This document shows, piece after piece, positions 43,660 through 54,491 of a DNA stretch of 64,000 bases. The stretch is taken from the NCBI RefSeq assembly GCF_001005295.1, contig NZ_LBMK01000002.1, positions 1,271,545 to 1,335,544 on the forward strand. The letters run 5' to 3'. Every line of letters starts with the position of its first letter. The stretch's first letter is position 1. The stretch comes from Streptomyces yangpuensis. Lineage in GTDB: Bacteria > Actinomycetota > Actinomycetes > Streptomycetales > Streptomycetaceae. The position numbers and the translations under genes were made by a program. The notes under the pieces are model-generated. The model made no database searches. It worked only from the letters and a program-made list of their open reading frames with translations, and was not told where the DNA came from.

Positions 43660-44052
43660 ATGGAGTCCTACACGATCGGCCAGGCGGCCCGGCTGCTCGG
43701 CGTGAGCGTCGACACGGCCCGGCGCTGGGCGGACGCCGAACGTTTCCCCACCCGCCGCGAGGGCACGCGCAGGATGGTGGACGGGCCGGACCTGGCCGCG
43801 TTCTGTGTCGAGGCCGCACAGGAGGGCGCCGAGGGCGAGGAGCCCGCGTACACCTCGGCGCGCAACGCCTTCCCGGGCATCGTCACCGGGGTGAAGCTCG
43901 GCACGGTCGACGCGCAGGTGGAGATCCAGGCCGGTCCGCACCGCATCGTGTCGCTGCTGACGCGGGAGGCGGTCGAGGAACTCGGCCTGGAGGTGGGCGC
44001 GCGGGCCACGGCCCGGGTGAAGTCGACCAGCGTGTTCATCGACCGGCTCTGA
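43660..44052 (+). CDS. HTH plus TOBE (molybdate/tungstate-binding) protein
   Basis: A 130-residue protein. Residues 1-50 are an excisionase/MerR-like HTH (IGQAARLLGVSVDTARRWAD). Residues 65-130 form a TOBE/Mop domain (SARNAFPGIVTGVKLGTVDA then GPHRIVSLLTREAVEELGL). Such proteins bind molybdate and act as regulators or stores. No mod transporter is adjacent. The start could be ATG 43660 or 43639. It is the second gene after the LysR regulator on the same strand. Confidence 0.85.
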   Translation: MESYTIGQAARLLGVSVDTARRWADAERFPTRREGTRRMVDGPDLAAFCVEAAQEGAEGEEPAYTSARNAFPGIVTGVKLGTVDAQVEIQAGPHRIVSLLTREAVEELGLEVGARATARVKSTSVFIDRL

Positions 44053-44170
44053 GCCCGCCCGCGGGGACGGCGGGAGCAGCCCGGACTCTCCGCCCGGGGG
44101 TGAGCCCGGCCGGAGGCCGTCCGGAGACGATGGCAGACTGGCCGCTGATCCGCCGAAGGGGAGTACGCCG

Positions 44171-45256
44171 TTGTCCATGCTCAGCAACCTGCGCCGGGCC
44201 GTGCGCCGCGGCTACCGGCGGGCCGTCGACCTCAGCCACCCCGCACGCTCCCCGCTCGGCAGCGCGGTGGTCAACTGCCTCGTCTACCGGGACGGGGTAC
44301 GGCAGGAGGACTGCTCGGAGGTCGAGGAGGCGCTGCACCGGGTCCGCAAGACGGGCGACGGCTTCGTCTGGATCGGCCTGCACGAGCCCGAGCAGTCGGA
44401 ACTCGCCGGGCTCGCGGAGCTGTTCGGCCTGCACCCCCTCGCCGTCGAGGACGCCGTGCACGCGCACCAGCGGCCCAAGGTGGAACGCTACGGCGACACG
44501 CTGTTCTCCGTCTTCAAGACCGTGCGCTACGTGGAGCACGAGGAGCTGACCGCGACCAGCGTCGTGGAGACCGGCGAACTGATGGCCTTCACCGGCCAGG
44601 ACTTCGTCATCACCATCCGGCACGGCGGCCGCGGCACCCTCGGCCCGGTGCGCGAGGAGCTGGAGAGCGCCCCGGAGCAGCTGCTCAAGGGGCCGGCGGC
44701 GGTCCTGCACGCCATCGCCGACCATGTGGTCGACGACTACATGGCCGTCACGGACGCCGTGCAGAACGACATCGACGCGGTCGAGACCGCGGTGTTCAGC
44801 GAGGACGGCGGGCGCGGCGACGCCGGCCGGATCTACCAGCTCAAGCGCGAACTCCTGGAACTGCGCAGGGCGGTGGCACCGCTGGGCCGCCCGCTCGAGC
44901 AGCTGGCTACGCAGCCGATACCGGCCATCCCGCCGGAGATCCGCGCGTACTTCCGGGACGTGGCCGACCACGTGACCCGGGCCACCGACCAGATCGGCGC
45001 CTACGACAACCTCCTGGACTCCATCCTCCAGGCCCACCTCGCACAGGTGACGGTCGCCCAGAACGAGGACATGCGCAAGATCACGGCCTGGGCGGCGATC
45101 GTGGCCGTCCCCACCATGGTCTGCGGCGTCTACGGCATGAACTTCGACCACATGCCGGAACTGCACTGGACGTACGGCTACCCGCTGGTCCTCGGCGTCA
45201 TGGCGCTCGCCTGCTTCGTCATCCACCGCGGCTTCCGCCGCAACGGCTGGCTCTGA
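44171..45256 (+). CDS. corA: CorA-family magnesium/cobalt transporter
   Basis: A 361-residue CorA. A long soluble N-terminal domain is followed by two C-terminal TM helices, and the signature YGMNFDHMPE lies between them near residue 320. It should form a pentameric Mg2+ channel. The start is TTG 44171 with GGGGAG six bases upstream. The next gene, a lipoprotein, begins directly after the stop, with one base between. Confidence 0.95.
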   Translation: MSMLSNLRRAVRRGYRRAVDLSHPARSPLGSAVVNCLVYRDGVRQEDCSEVEEALHRVRKTGDGFVWIGLHEPEQSELAGLAELFGLHPLAVEDAVHAHQRPKVERYGDTLFSVFKTVRYVEHEELTATSVVETGELMAFTGQDFVITIRHGGRGTLGPVREELESAPEQLLKGPAAVLHAIADHVVDDYMAVTDAVQNDIDAVETAVFSEDGGRGDAGRIYQLKRELLELRRAVAPLGRPLEQLATQPIPAIPPEIRAYFRDVADHVTRATDQIGAYDNLLDSILQAHLAQVTVAQNEDMRKITAWAAIVAVPTMVCGVYGMNFDHMPELHWTYGYPLVLGVMALACFVIHRGFRRNGWL

Positions 45257-45257
45257 C

Positions 45258-46082
45258 ATGGCCCACGGCTTACGGGCCACGGCCCGCGTGGCCGCCGTCA
45301 TCGCCCTGTCCCTCGTGGGATGCGTGGGATGCGAGAGCGGCGGCTCCGTCCCGGCGGGGGAGCCCGTTTCCGGCGGGGCGGGTCTGATCCCGCTGGCCCG
45401 GCTGGAAGGGATCCACGTCGACGGCGGCCTCCCGGCCGACGTCGAGGGCCCGTCGTCCGTCCTGGCCGAACTCCGTTACGGGCACGGTCGCCTGATCGCC
45501 TACGTTCAGGGCGACTGCTGCGCAATCGTCGCCACCCCTGAAGGGGATGGCGGCGCGGGGGCGGTTCCGGTCCGGCTGGTGGCGAAGCAGCCCCGCGGGG
45601 GAGAGGGGAGCAGCCGCCTTCCGGCTGGCCCCTACAACAGCGCCTCCGTCGCCGGAGGTCCGCGGACGTGGGCGTCCCTCCTCTGCGGCGAGAACGCCAT
45701 GGTGATCGAGTACGCCTCCGGTGGGGAGGACGTCCCGCAGCAGGTCCGGGGCTCCGTCGCCGTCACGCGGACCGGCGGCGGTCCGGCGACCTCGAGGATC
45801 ATCGTCGGCGATCCCGCGGCACGCAGGCTGATCGAGGAGCGGATCGGCACTGGACAGGGTCCGCCCGTGACGAACGATCAACAGACGCAGAACGGGGCGG
45901 ACATGGGATCGACAACGGGGGACCGCGGGGACCGGTCGGCCGGCGGGCCGCGGGACGCGCTCGTCGGAGAGCGTGTCCGGCTGGAGCCGCTCGCGCACCG
46001 GCACCACGACGGCCTGAGGCCCACAGCGACACCAGCCGGGTCGACACCGCCCAGCGCGTCTTCCTCGGGAAGGGCAACCTGA
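45258..46082 (+). CDS. Putative lipoprotein with chimeric tail (CorA-adjacent)
   Basis: A 274-residue frame. The signal (ARVAAVIALSLVGC) has a lipobox ending at Cys22, and the body (residues 25-210) is a secreted domain I do not recognise, with two Cys pairs. From about residue 215 the sequence changes: MGSTTGDRGDRSAGGPRDALV, then GERVRLEPLAHRHHDGL, which reads like the first strands of a RimJ/GNAT acetyltransferase, and ends in Pro/Ser-rich residues. The body is probably real, while the tail looks like a remnant of a second gene joined in frame. A good ATG for that remnant is at 45903. No ribosome-binding site is obvious; coupling to corA is likely. Confidence 0.6.
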   Translation: MAHGLRATARVAAVIALSLVGCVGCESGGSVPAGEPVSGGAGLIPLARLEGIHVDGGLPADVEGPSSVLAELRYGHGRLIAYVQGDCCAIVATPEGDGGAGAVPVRLVAKQPRGGEGSSRLPAGPYNSASVAGGPRTWASLLCGENAMVIEYASGGEDVPQQVRGSVAVTRTGGGPATSRIIVGDPAARRLIEERIGTGQGPPVTNDQQTQNGADMGSTTGDRGDRSAGGPRDALVGERVRLEPLAHRHHDGLRPTATPAGSTPPSASSSGRAT

Positions 46083-46138
46083 ACCTGAACACGCCGCTCG
46101 ACTGGAAGGTCTACGGAGACTCTTTCCGCATCGGCTGA
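45903..46138 (+). pseudogene. Truncated GNAT fragment fused to another coding remnant
   Basis: From ATG 45903 the first 30 codons look like the N terminus of a GNAT/RimJ-type protein (LVGERVRLEPLAHRHHDGL). After about 46020 the frame is proline/serine filler. In another frame 46020-46138 reads HSDTSRVDTAQRVFLGKG and then LNTPLDWKVYGDSFRIG before TGA, which looks like a genuine C terminus of an unrelated protein. I interpret this as a deletion joint. It overlaps the end of the lipoprotein frame. Confidence 0.45.
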
Positions 46139-46462
46139 CGCCCGCCGCGGCCCGGGTCCGGCGGCTGCCGGAGCCCTCCTCCCCGCGGCCCGGGCCGCGG
46201 TGTCGCAGAGCGGTAACGATGTGGGTAACGATCGGGGTGGCTATCGGGGTGTCAAGTAGGCCCCCGGCGGGGACGTTTCGGACTTCCCCGGACACGGCAC
46301 CACTCCAGTGCCCGGCAGTCGCATGCTCGACGCCGGAAATCCTGCGGTCTGGCCGATTTGCCGTCACGACAACTGGCTTGACCGCGACGTAAGGGGGGCA
46401 TAAGTTCTGCCCCGGCTTGCTCCAGCAGGACGGGCCGAACCAACCGTCCTCTGGGGGGACCC
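46139..46462. other. Intergenic region with 12-bp tandem repeats and a promoter
   Basis: No gene seen. Four degenerating 12-base units begin at 46212 (GGTAACGATGTG, GGTAACGATCGG, GGTGGCTATCGG, GGTGTCAAGTAG). The right end holds the promoter of the DUF805 gene. Confidence 0.5.
46378..46406 (+). promoter_or_regulatory. SigA-type promoter of the DUF805 gene
   Basis: TTGACC (46378-46383) and TAAGTT (46401-46406) with 17-base spacing, 57 bases before the start codon. It is one of the closest matches to the vegetative consensus that I found in the window. Confidence 0.7.
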
Positions 46463-46816
46463 ATGAACTACTACGTAGACGTTCTGAAGAAGTACGCCGT
46501 CTTCTCGGGCCGTGCCCGTCGCCAGGAATTCTGGATGTTCTTCCTGCTCAACCTGGGCGTCTCGATCGTCGTCGGGATCATCGACACCGTCATCGGTGCG
46601 AACAGCATCCTCTCCGGCCTGTACAGCCTGGCGGTCCTGCTGCCGTTCCTCGGCCTCGCGGTCCGTCGTCTGCACGACACGGACAAGTCCGCCTGGTGGC
46701 TGCTGCTCTACCTCATCCCGTTCCTCGGCTGGATCGCCCTGATCGTCATCTGGGCCCTCCCGGGCAACGCGCAGCCGAACAAGTACGGCTCGAACCCGAA
46801 GGTCCTCGCCGCCTGA
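46463..46816 (+). CDS. DUF805 membrane protein
   Basis: A 117-residue inner-membrane protein of the DUF805 (YhaH-like) family, with the opening YYVDVLKKYAVFSGRARRQEFW and the RRLHDTDKSAWW motif. There are three or four TM helices. Function is unknown in all organisms known to me. It is monocistronic, with its own promoter and a terminator at 46851-46887. Confidence 0.95.
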   Translation: MNYYVDVLKKYAVFSGRARRQEFWMFFLLNLGVSIVVGIIDTVIGANSILSGLYSLAVLLPFLGLAVRRLHDTDKSAWWLLLYLIPFLGWIALIVIWALPGNAQPNKYGSNPKVLAA

Positions 46817-46850
46817 TCCGACGTACGGGCCTGACCGGCCCGTACACCTG

Positions 46851-46887
46851 AGCGCCGCCCCCGACCGGAAACGGCCGGGGCGGCGCT
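46851..46887 (+). terminator. Terminator after DUF805
   Basis: AGCGCCGCCCC (46851-46861) pairs with GGGGCGGCGCT (46877-46887), extended inside by CCGACCGG/CGGCCGG-type pairs, followed by CTCGCCTTTTCC. A smaller hairpin (GTACGGGCC/GGCCCGTAC) precedes it. Confidence 0.75.
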
Positions 46888-46976
46888 CTCGCCTTTTCCG
46901 GGGTCCGCCGGGGCCCGCGTGACATGCGTCTCGCGGACTGGCGGCCGGGGGCTGTGCTGACCGGCCCGATCACGAG

Positions 46977-49256
<2,280 letters not shown>

Positions 49257-49271
49257 CACCCCTCGACGCGT

Positions 49272-49307
49272 TCCGCCCCGGCCGGCCCCGTGCCCGGCCG
49301 GGGCGGA
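49272..49307. terminator. Terminator after icd
   Basis: TCCGCCCCGGCCGG (49272-49285) pairs perfectly with CCGGCCGGGGCGGA (49294-49307). It lies between convergent genes. Confidence 0.8.
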
Positions 49308-49334
49308 CCCGTCTCCGGGGCCGGCCCGGGGAGG

Positions 49335-49817
49335 TCAGAGGCGGTGGATGCGCTCCTGCTCGAAAGCGAGCGGGGACCGTCCGGCGGCCAGGATCCGCAG
49401 CCCCGGGGCCACGGCCAGCAGTCTGCGCAGCCAGGCCAGGGCGTCCTGGCCGAGCTGCTCGGTGCCGTCCAGGACGAGCAGCATGTCCCGCTCGGCCAGC
49501 CACGACGCGGCATACGTCGTCGTCCCGCAGGGCGGGGCGGACACGCCGGGTACGGAGCCCAGCTCGGCGGTCAGTTCGCGGACGCCGTAGCCGCCCTCGA
49601 GCGGATCGAGGTCCACGACGGCCACCCCGTCGTAGAAATTGGACGCGAGCCGCCGCGCGATCTCCCGCACCAGCAGGCTCCGCGGCTCGCGGAACCCGCC
49701 CGCGACGGTGAGCACCCGCCCCCGGCGGACGGCGGTGAGCAGCCGGGACATCTCGGCGGACGTCGCCGGGAGCCTTCCGGTCGACCCTGATTCCCCCATC
49801 GGCACGATGCCCCCCAT
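49335..49817 (-). CDS. Short NTPase-like protein with degenerate P-loop
   Basis: A protein of about 160 residues that reads like the N-terminal nucleotide-binding half of an AfsR/LuxR STAND regulator ([27 protein letters not shown], then [14 protein letters not shown] and [20 protein letters not shown]). The usual GxGKT of the P-loop is absent (GGFREPR), and no HTH follows. It may be a truncated regulator or an adapted small protein. The start may be ATG 49817 or 49799. It is convergent with icd. Confidence 0.65.
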   Translation of the reverse strand: MGGIVPMGESGSTGRLPATSAEMSRLLTAVRRGRVLTVAGGFREPRSLLVREIARRLASNFYDGVAVVDLDPLEGGYGVRELTAELGSVPGVSAPPCGTTTYAASWLAERDMLLVLDGTEQLGQDALAWLRRLLAVAPGLRILAAGRSPLAFEQERIHRL

Positions 49818-50233
49818 CGCATGCGTGACCCCGTACGGCCGCGCCCGCAGGGATCTTTCGGCCGTGTGACGTCGATTATGCGCCACTTGTGCCGTATCGC
49901 TAGGGGAATGTCGCATTCCGATCGGGGGGTCCGCTCCCGCCCAGGTCAGGGCCGTTCCACGCGACACGCGGCGGCAGGGCCGGCCCACCGTACGAAGGCG
50001 GCAGCGCTGGGCGAGCGCGCCCGAAGGTGGCTGGAGGCCGAGGGCGTCGTCCGGGACGGTGGCGGCGGTGGCCCCCGGGGCCCGGCTCCGGCTGACCGCG
50101 CGCTCTGCGTAGTTCCCGTCGTGCGTGTGACGTACGTGCCGGCGCCCCGCCCCCGGGAACGGTTGTCCGGGAGCCGGTAATGGGCTCTACTGCTGTCCAG
50201 CCCCACCGGGGCGCCATCGCGGGAGGGGCCAGC
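49818..50233. other. Divergent intergenic region
   Basis: About 416 bases between divergent starts. I see a perfect palindrome GGAATG-TCG-CATTCC (49905-49919) and A+T-richer sequence around 49870-49905 that should hold promoters, but no gene. Confidence 0.5.
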
Positions 50234-51970
50234 ATGACAGCGGACCGGCATACGGACCGGCGAGCACGACGAAGAACGCGCGGCGGGGACCGGGCGGCCC
50301 GGCCCGTGTCGCACCGGCGCCGGCCCGCCGTGCGGGGAGCCCGGCCACTCCTGGCCATGGCGCTCTCCGCGTTCCTCCTCGTCGGCGTCTGCGCGGCCAC
50401 CGGCATCGCCTGGGACCCGCTCAGCGGGGCCCCCGAGCGGAACGCCACGGCACACGGCGCCGCCGCCCCGCAGGCGGCCGGGCCCGGCCCCGCCCCGGAC
50501 ACCGGCACGGCCGCGCCGCAGCCGGAGCAGAGCCCGGCGCCCACCAAGGGCGCGGCGGCCAAGGGCAATCCCGAGGGAGCGCTGGACTCCGGTGCCGGGC
50601 GCCCGGCCGGCGCCCTGCCCTTCGACATGCCCCAGCCGGCTGCCCTGCGCTCCGGCGAAGCGGGCAGGAAACTGGTGTTCGCCCACTACTTCACCCCGTA
50701 CCCGCTCTCGCTCGACAACGCGGGCGCGGACAACGACTACTACACGCGCAACTACCTCAACCCCGACGGCGAGAGCGGCAAACACGGCAGGTACGGCGGC
50801 CTGCTGCGCGACCGCCCGCTGCCGGTGACGCCCAAGAGCGGCGACTGGGAGTACGCCAACCTCCAGCAGGAGGTGCGCACGGCACGGGCCGCCGGCATCG
50901 ACGGCTTCACCCTCGACCTGCTCTCCCTCTCCGGTAAGAACTGGGACCGCTCCAACCTCCTGATGGCGGCGGCCCGTTCCGTGGACCCCTCTTTCAAGAT
51001 CATGCTGATGCCGGACATGACCTCGCTGAAGACCGACGACCCGCGCGTGCTCGCCGGGGCCATCGCCACGCTCGCCGAGGCCTCCGCCGCGCACCGGCTC
51101 CCCGACGGCCGGCTCGTCGTCTCCCCCTTCAAGGCGGAGGCGAAGAACGTGGCCTGGTGGACGGAGGTCATCGACGTCCTCAAGACCGACCACGGCATCC
51201 GCACCGCCTTCGTCCCGCTCTTCCTCGACTTCGGCGCCCACAGCGGCGACTTCGCCCCGATCAGCCACGGGTTCTCCGAATGGGGCAGCCGCAGCTACGT
51301 CGGCCAGGAGAGCTCCACACGCGACGTCCAGCGGGCCCACGGCATGGGCAAGATCTGGATGCAGCCCGTGTCCGTGCAGGACGCACGCCCCAACCAGGGC
51401 ATCTACGACGAGGCCGGCAACACCGCGACCCTGCGCGCCACATGGACGCGCGCCATCGAGGACGGCGCCGACTGGGTCCAGCTCACCACCTGGAACGACT
51501 ACTCCGAGGGCAGCCAGTTCGCACCGTCGCTGCACAACGGCCACGCCTACCTCGACCTGACCTCGTACTACCTGACCCGGTTCAAGACCGGTAGCTGGCC
51601 GGAGATCGTCCGGGACACCCTGTACCTCTCGGCGCGCACGCAGTTCGCGGACGCCGACCCCACGGGCGGCCAGTCGCTGGTGATGTCGCTGCGCAGGGGG
51701 AGCGCTCCCGCACGTGACACGGTGGAGGTGCTCAGCTTCCTGACGGAGGCCGCGTCCGTGCGCACGACCGTCGGCACGGCCCAGGGCGGCCACGACGCCC
51801 CGGCCGGGATCCATTCCAAGCTGCTGCCGCTGAAGGCGGGCACCAGCGCGGCCCATGTCGTCCGGGACGGGAAGGCATCGGCCAAGGTCGATCTGCCGTT
51901 CCGCGTCGACCACAAGGTGGAGGTCCAGGACCTCCAGTACTACGCGGCCACCAGCGGCCGGGAGCCGTAG
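50234..51970 (+). CDS. GH71-like secreted glycoside hydrolase (endo-1,3-alpha-glucanase type)
   Basis: A 578-residue protein. A basic stretch and one hydrophobic segment (LLAMALSAFLLVGVCAATGIAW, about residues 42-63) give a signal anchor, followed by a Pro/Ala linker. The GH71-like barrel begins KLVFAHYFTPYPLSLDNAGAD and continues with AGIDGFTLDLLSLSGKNWDR and TWNDYSEGSQFAP. In fungi GH71 cuts alpha-1,3-glucan; here the target may be fungal walls or the organism's own glucan. ATG 50234 has GGAGGGG five bases upstream. ATG 50180 is an alternative. Confidence 0.85.
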   Translation: MTADRHTDRRARRRTRGGDRAARPVSHRRRPAVRGARPLLAMALSAFLLVGVCAATGIAWDPLSGAPERNATAHGAAAPQAAGPGPAPDTGTAAPQPEQSPAPTKGAAAKGNPEGALDSGAGRPAGALPFDMPQPAALRSGEAGRKLVFAHYFTPYPLSLDNAGADNDYYTRNYLNPDGESGKHGRYGGLLRDRPLPVTPKSGDWEYANLQQEVRTARAAGIDGFTLDLLSLSGKNWDRSNLLMAAARSVDPSFKIMLMPDMTSLKTDDPRVLAGAIATLAEASAAHRLPDGRLVVSPFKAEAKNVAWWTEVIDVLKTDHGIRTAFVPLFLDFGAHSGDFAPISHGFSEWGSRSYVGQESSTRDVQRAHGMGKIWMQPVSVQDARPNQGIYDEAGNTATLRATWTRAIEDGADWVQLTTWNDYSEGSQFAPSLHNGHAYLDLTSYYLTRFKTGSWPEIVRDTLYLSARTQFADADPTGGQSLVMSLRRGSAPARDTVEVLSFLTEAASVRTTVGTAQGGHDAPAGIHSKLLPLKAGTSAAHVVRDGKASAKVDLPFRVDHKVEVQDLQYYAATSGREP

Positions 51971-52239
51971 CCCCCGCCCTCCGCGGCTGCCGGCGCAGCC
52001 GGGCGGCCCGGCAGGGCGGCCCGGCCGAAGCCGGTCCGGCCCGGCCGGGTGCCGTCACCGCCGGGCCGGCCCGCGGTCTGCACGGCGCGGCGCGCGAAGG
52101 CCCCGCGCGCCGCGGCGAGACGGCGGCCGCCCGGGCGCAGACCGTCCGGTTCCGGCCCGTCAGCAGCCGGTGGTCTTCCGGCCCCGGAGGGCGGCGGGGG
52201 ATGATCCGGGCGACAGCCGCGCCGCACCCCGGAGGTCCC

Positions 52240-53421
52240 GTGACCGAGACGACCCGCCCCGCCGACCGCCCCGCCGAGCCCCCCGCAGGGGAACGGCCCG
52301 GCGAATTCCCCGGCGGGCCCGCCCTCTTCCGCCTCGACCCGCGCGTCTCCCACCTCAACCACGGCTCCTTCGGCGCGGTCCCCGTGCCCGTCCAGGAGGC
52401 CCAGGCCGCGCTCCGGGCCGAGGCCCACGCCGACCCCGACGCCTTCTTCATCGCCCTGCCGGACCGCCTCGAACAGGCCCGCACCCGGATCGCCGCGCAC
52501 CTCGCCGCCGACCCCGACGGCCTCGCCTTCATCGCCAACGCCACCGAAGGCGCCAACCTCGCCCTCGACGCCGTCCCGTTCGCCGACGGCGACGAGATCC
52601 TCGTGACCGACCACGGCTACGGCACCGTCACCGCGGCCGCCGCCCGCCGGGCCCCGGTCACCACCGTCGCCCTGGACCCCGGCCTGCCCGACGAGGCCGC
52701 CGTCCGCGAGACCGTCCTGGCCGCGCTCACCCCCCGTACCCGGGTCGCCGTACTCGACCACGTCAGCTCGCCCACCGCGCGGCTCATCGCCTCGCCCCCG
52801 CTCCTCGCCGCACTGCGCGAGCGCGGTGTCACCACCGTCGTCGACGGCGCCCACGCCCCCGGCATGCTCGCCGACCCGCTCGCCGGCGGCGCCGACTTCT
52901 GGTTCGGCAACCTCCACAAGTGGGGCTACGCCCCGTCCGGCACCGCCCTGCTCGCCGTCGCCCCGCAGCACCGCCACCGCGTCCGGGCCCTCGTACCGTC
53001 CTGGGAGGACGGCCACGGCTTCCCGCGCTCCGTCGAGAACCGCGCCACCGCGGACTACACCGGCTGGCTCGCCGCCCCCGAAGGGCTCGACCTGATCGAG
53101 GCCCTCGACGCGGCCAAGGTCCGGGCCCACAACAGCGCCCTCGCCGCCCACGGCGCGGCCCTGCTCGCCGAGGTCCCGGGGCTGACACCCCTCCCGTACA
53201 CCGAAGGCCTCGCCATGCGCTCCCTGCGCCTGCCGCCCGGCGTCGCCGAGACCCCGGACGAGGCCCGCGAGCTGCGCGAGGAGATCGCGGCGCGGCTGCG
53301 CATCAGGGTGCTGATCTGGCCCTGGCCGGGCGGCGGCGGCATCCGGATCTGCGGGCAGATCTACAACCGGCCCGAGGAGTACGCACGCCTCGCGGCCGCC
53401 CTGCCGACGTACCTGGCCTGA
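52240..53421 (+). CDS. Class V aminotransferase (isopenicillin-N-epimerase-like)
   Basis: A 393-residue PLP enzyme of the class V family: HLNHGSFGAVP near the start, ANATEGANLAL in the cofactor region, VDGAHAPGML, and the PLP lysine in FWFGNLHKWGYAPSG. The substrate is not predictable; cysteine desulfurase or epimerase-like chemistry are options. GTG 52240 has GGAGG four bases upstream. It is monocistronic, with a bidirectional terminator towards cobF. Confidence 0.9.
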   Translation: MTETTRPADRPAEPPAGERPGEFPGGPALFRLDPRVSHLNHGSFGAVPVPVQEAQAALRAEAHADPDAFFIALPDRLEQARTRIAAHLAADPDGLAFIANATEGANLALDAVPFADGDEILVTDHGYGTVTAAAARRAPVTTVALDPGLPDEAAVRETVLAALTPRTRVAVLDHVSSPTARLIASPPLLAALRERGVTTVVDGAHAPGMLADPLAGGADFWFGNLHKWGYAPSGTALLAVAPQHRHRVRALVPSWEDGHGFPRSVENRATADYTGWLAAPEGLDLIEALDAAKVRAHNSALAAHGAALLAEVPGLTPLPYTEGLAMRSLRLPPGVAETPDEARELREEIAARLRIRVLIWPWPGGGGIRICGQIYNRPEEYARLAAALPTYLA

Positions 53422-53427
53422 CGGCAC

Positions 53428-53458
53428 CGCCGCCCCCGGCCGGAAGCCGGGGGCGGCG
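53428..53458. terminator. Terminator between aminotransferase and cobF
   Basis: CGCCGCCCCCGGC (53428-53440) pairs with GCCGGGGGCGGCG (53446-53458) with a 5-base loop, between convergent genes. Confidence 0.8.
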
Positions 53459-53514
53459 CGTCCGCGAGACGCGCGGGACCTCGCGGACACGTACGGCGTA
53501 CTGCGTCGTACGGG

Positions 53515-54267
53515 CTACGGGCGCCGGAGCAGGTAGGTGTCCATGATCCAGCCCTTGCGGGCGCGGGCCTCGGTCCGCAGCTCCTCGATCCGGCCCGCGA
53601 CCTCCGCCAGCTTGCCCTGCACCAGGATCTCGTCCGGGGTGCCCACGTAGGCCCCCCAGTAGATGTACAGGTCCTGGTCCAGGTGTGCGGTGAAGGCGTG
53701 CCGCGCGTCCAGCATCACCACCACGTCGTCCACGTCGGCCGGCCAGCCCTCGGCCAGCCGCCGCCCGGTGGTGATCTGGACCGGCCGTCCGACCCGGTTC
53801 AGAGTGGTCCGGTGCCGTGCCAGCAGCGCGGAGATGCTGCTGATGCCGGGCACGACCTCGTGCTCGAAGGCCACCCGGCCGTGCTCCAGCACCTCGTCGA
53901 GGATCGCGAGGGTGGAGTCGTAGAGCGACGGGTCGCCCCACACCAGGAACGCCCCGGTCTCGCCGTCCGCCAGGTCCTCCGCGATGAACCGCTCGAAGAG
54001 CTCGGCCCGCGCGCTGCGCCAGCCGTCCACCGTCGGGGTGTAGTCGGCGGGCGTCCGGTCCCGGTCCGGGTCGCGGCCCTCCACCAGCCGGTGGCCGGGT
54101 CGGGCGTGCGCGTCGAGCATCGCGCGCCGCAGCCCGGTCAGGTCCGCCTTCTCCTCGCCCTTCTCCAGGATGAGGAATGCGTCCGCCGCGCCGATCGCCC
54201 TGACCGCCTGGAGGGTCAGATGGTCCGGGTCGCCCGCGCCTATGCCGATCACTGAGAACTTCTTCAC
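53515..54267 (-). CDS. cobF: Precorrin-6A synthase (deacetylating)
   Basis: A 250-residue SAM-dependent tetrapyrrole methylase. VIGIGAGDPDHLTLQAVRAI is the family N terminus, VWGDPSLYD the central loop and VVPGISSISALLARH the SAM site. CobF methylates C1 and removes the acetate in aerobic cobalamin synthesis. Here it stands alone, away from other cob genes. The start is GTG 54267 with a weak ribosome-binding site. It begins only 18 bases from the lut remnant, which is on the other strand. Confidence 0.93.
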   Translation of the reverse strand: MKKFSVIGIGAGDPDHLTLQAVRAIGAADAFLILEKGEEKADLTGLRRAMLDAHARPGHRLVEGRDPDRDRTPADYTPTVDGWRSARAELFERFIAEDLADGETGAFLVWGDPSLYDSTLAILDEVLEHGRVAFEHEVVPGISSISALLARHRTTLNRVGRPVQITTGRRLAEGWPADVDDVVVMLDARHAFTAHLDQDLYIYWGAYVGTPDEILVQGKLAEVAGRIEELRTEARARKGWIMDTYLLRRP

Positions 54268-54285
54268 CGGGCTATTGTGCCCACC

Positions 54286-54487
54286 ATGCGTGCCGCCCTG
54301 TCCGCCACCTGCGTCAACGACGCGTTGTACCCGCGGACCGGCATCGCCGTCGTATGCCTTCCGGAGCGGCTCGACCCCCCTCGCACCCTGATCCGGCCCC
54401 TCCGCCACCAGCGACATCGAACTGGACCGGGTGGAAGGCGTGCACGGGCCCCGCACCCTGGAGGTCGTACTCCCCGGAGCACAATGA
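54286..54487 (+). pseudogene. Deletion remnant of lactate-utilisation genes (lutA 5' end joined to lutC 3' end)
   Basis: ATG 54286 begins MRAALSATCVNDALYPRTGI, the conserved N terminus of the Fe-S protein LutA. After about 20-25 codons homology ends. In a second frame the next part reads [20 protein letters not shown] followed by [10 protein letters not shown] and a TGA at 54485-54487, the conserved C terminus of LutC (LUD domain). The middle of lutA, all of lutB and most of lutC are therefore missing. Not a functional gene. Confidence 0.8.
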
Positions 54488-54491
54488 GGGC

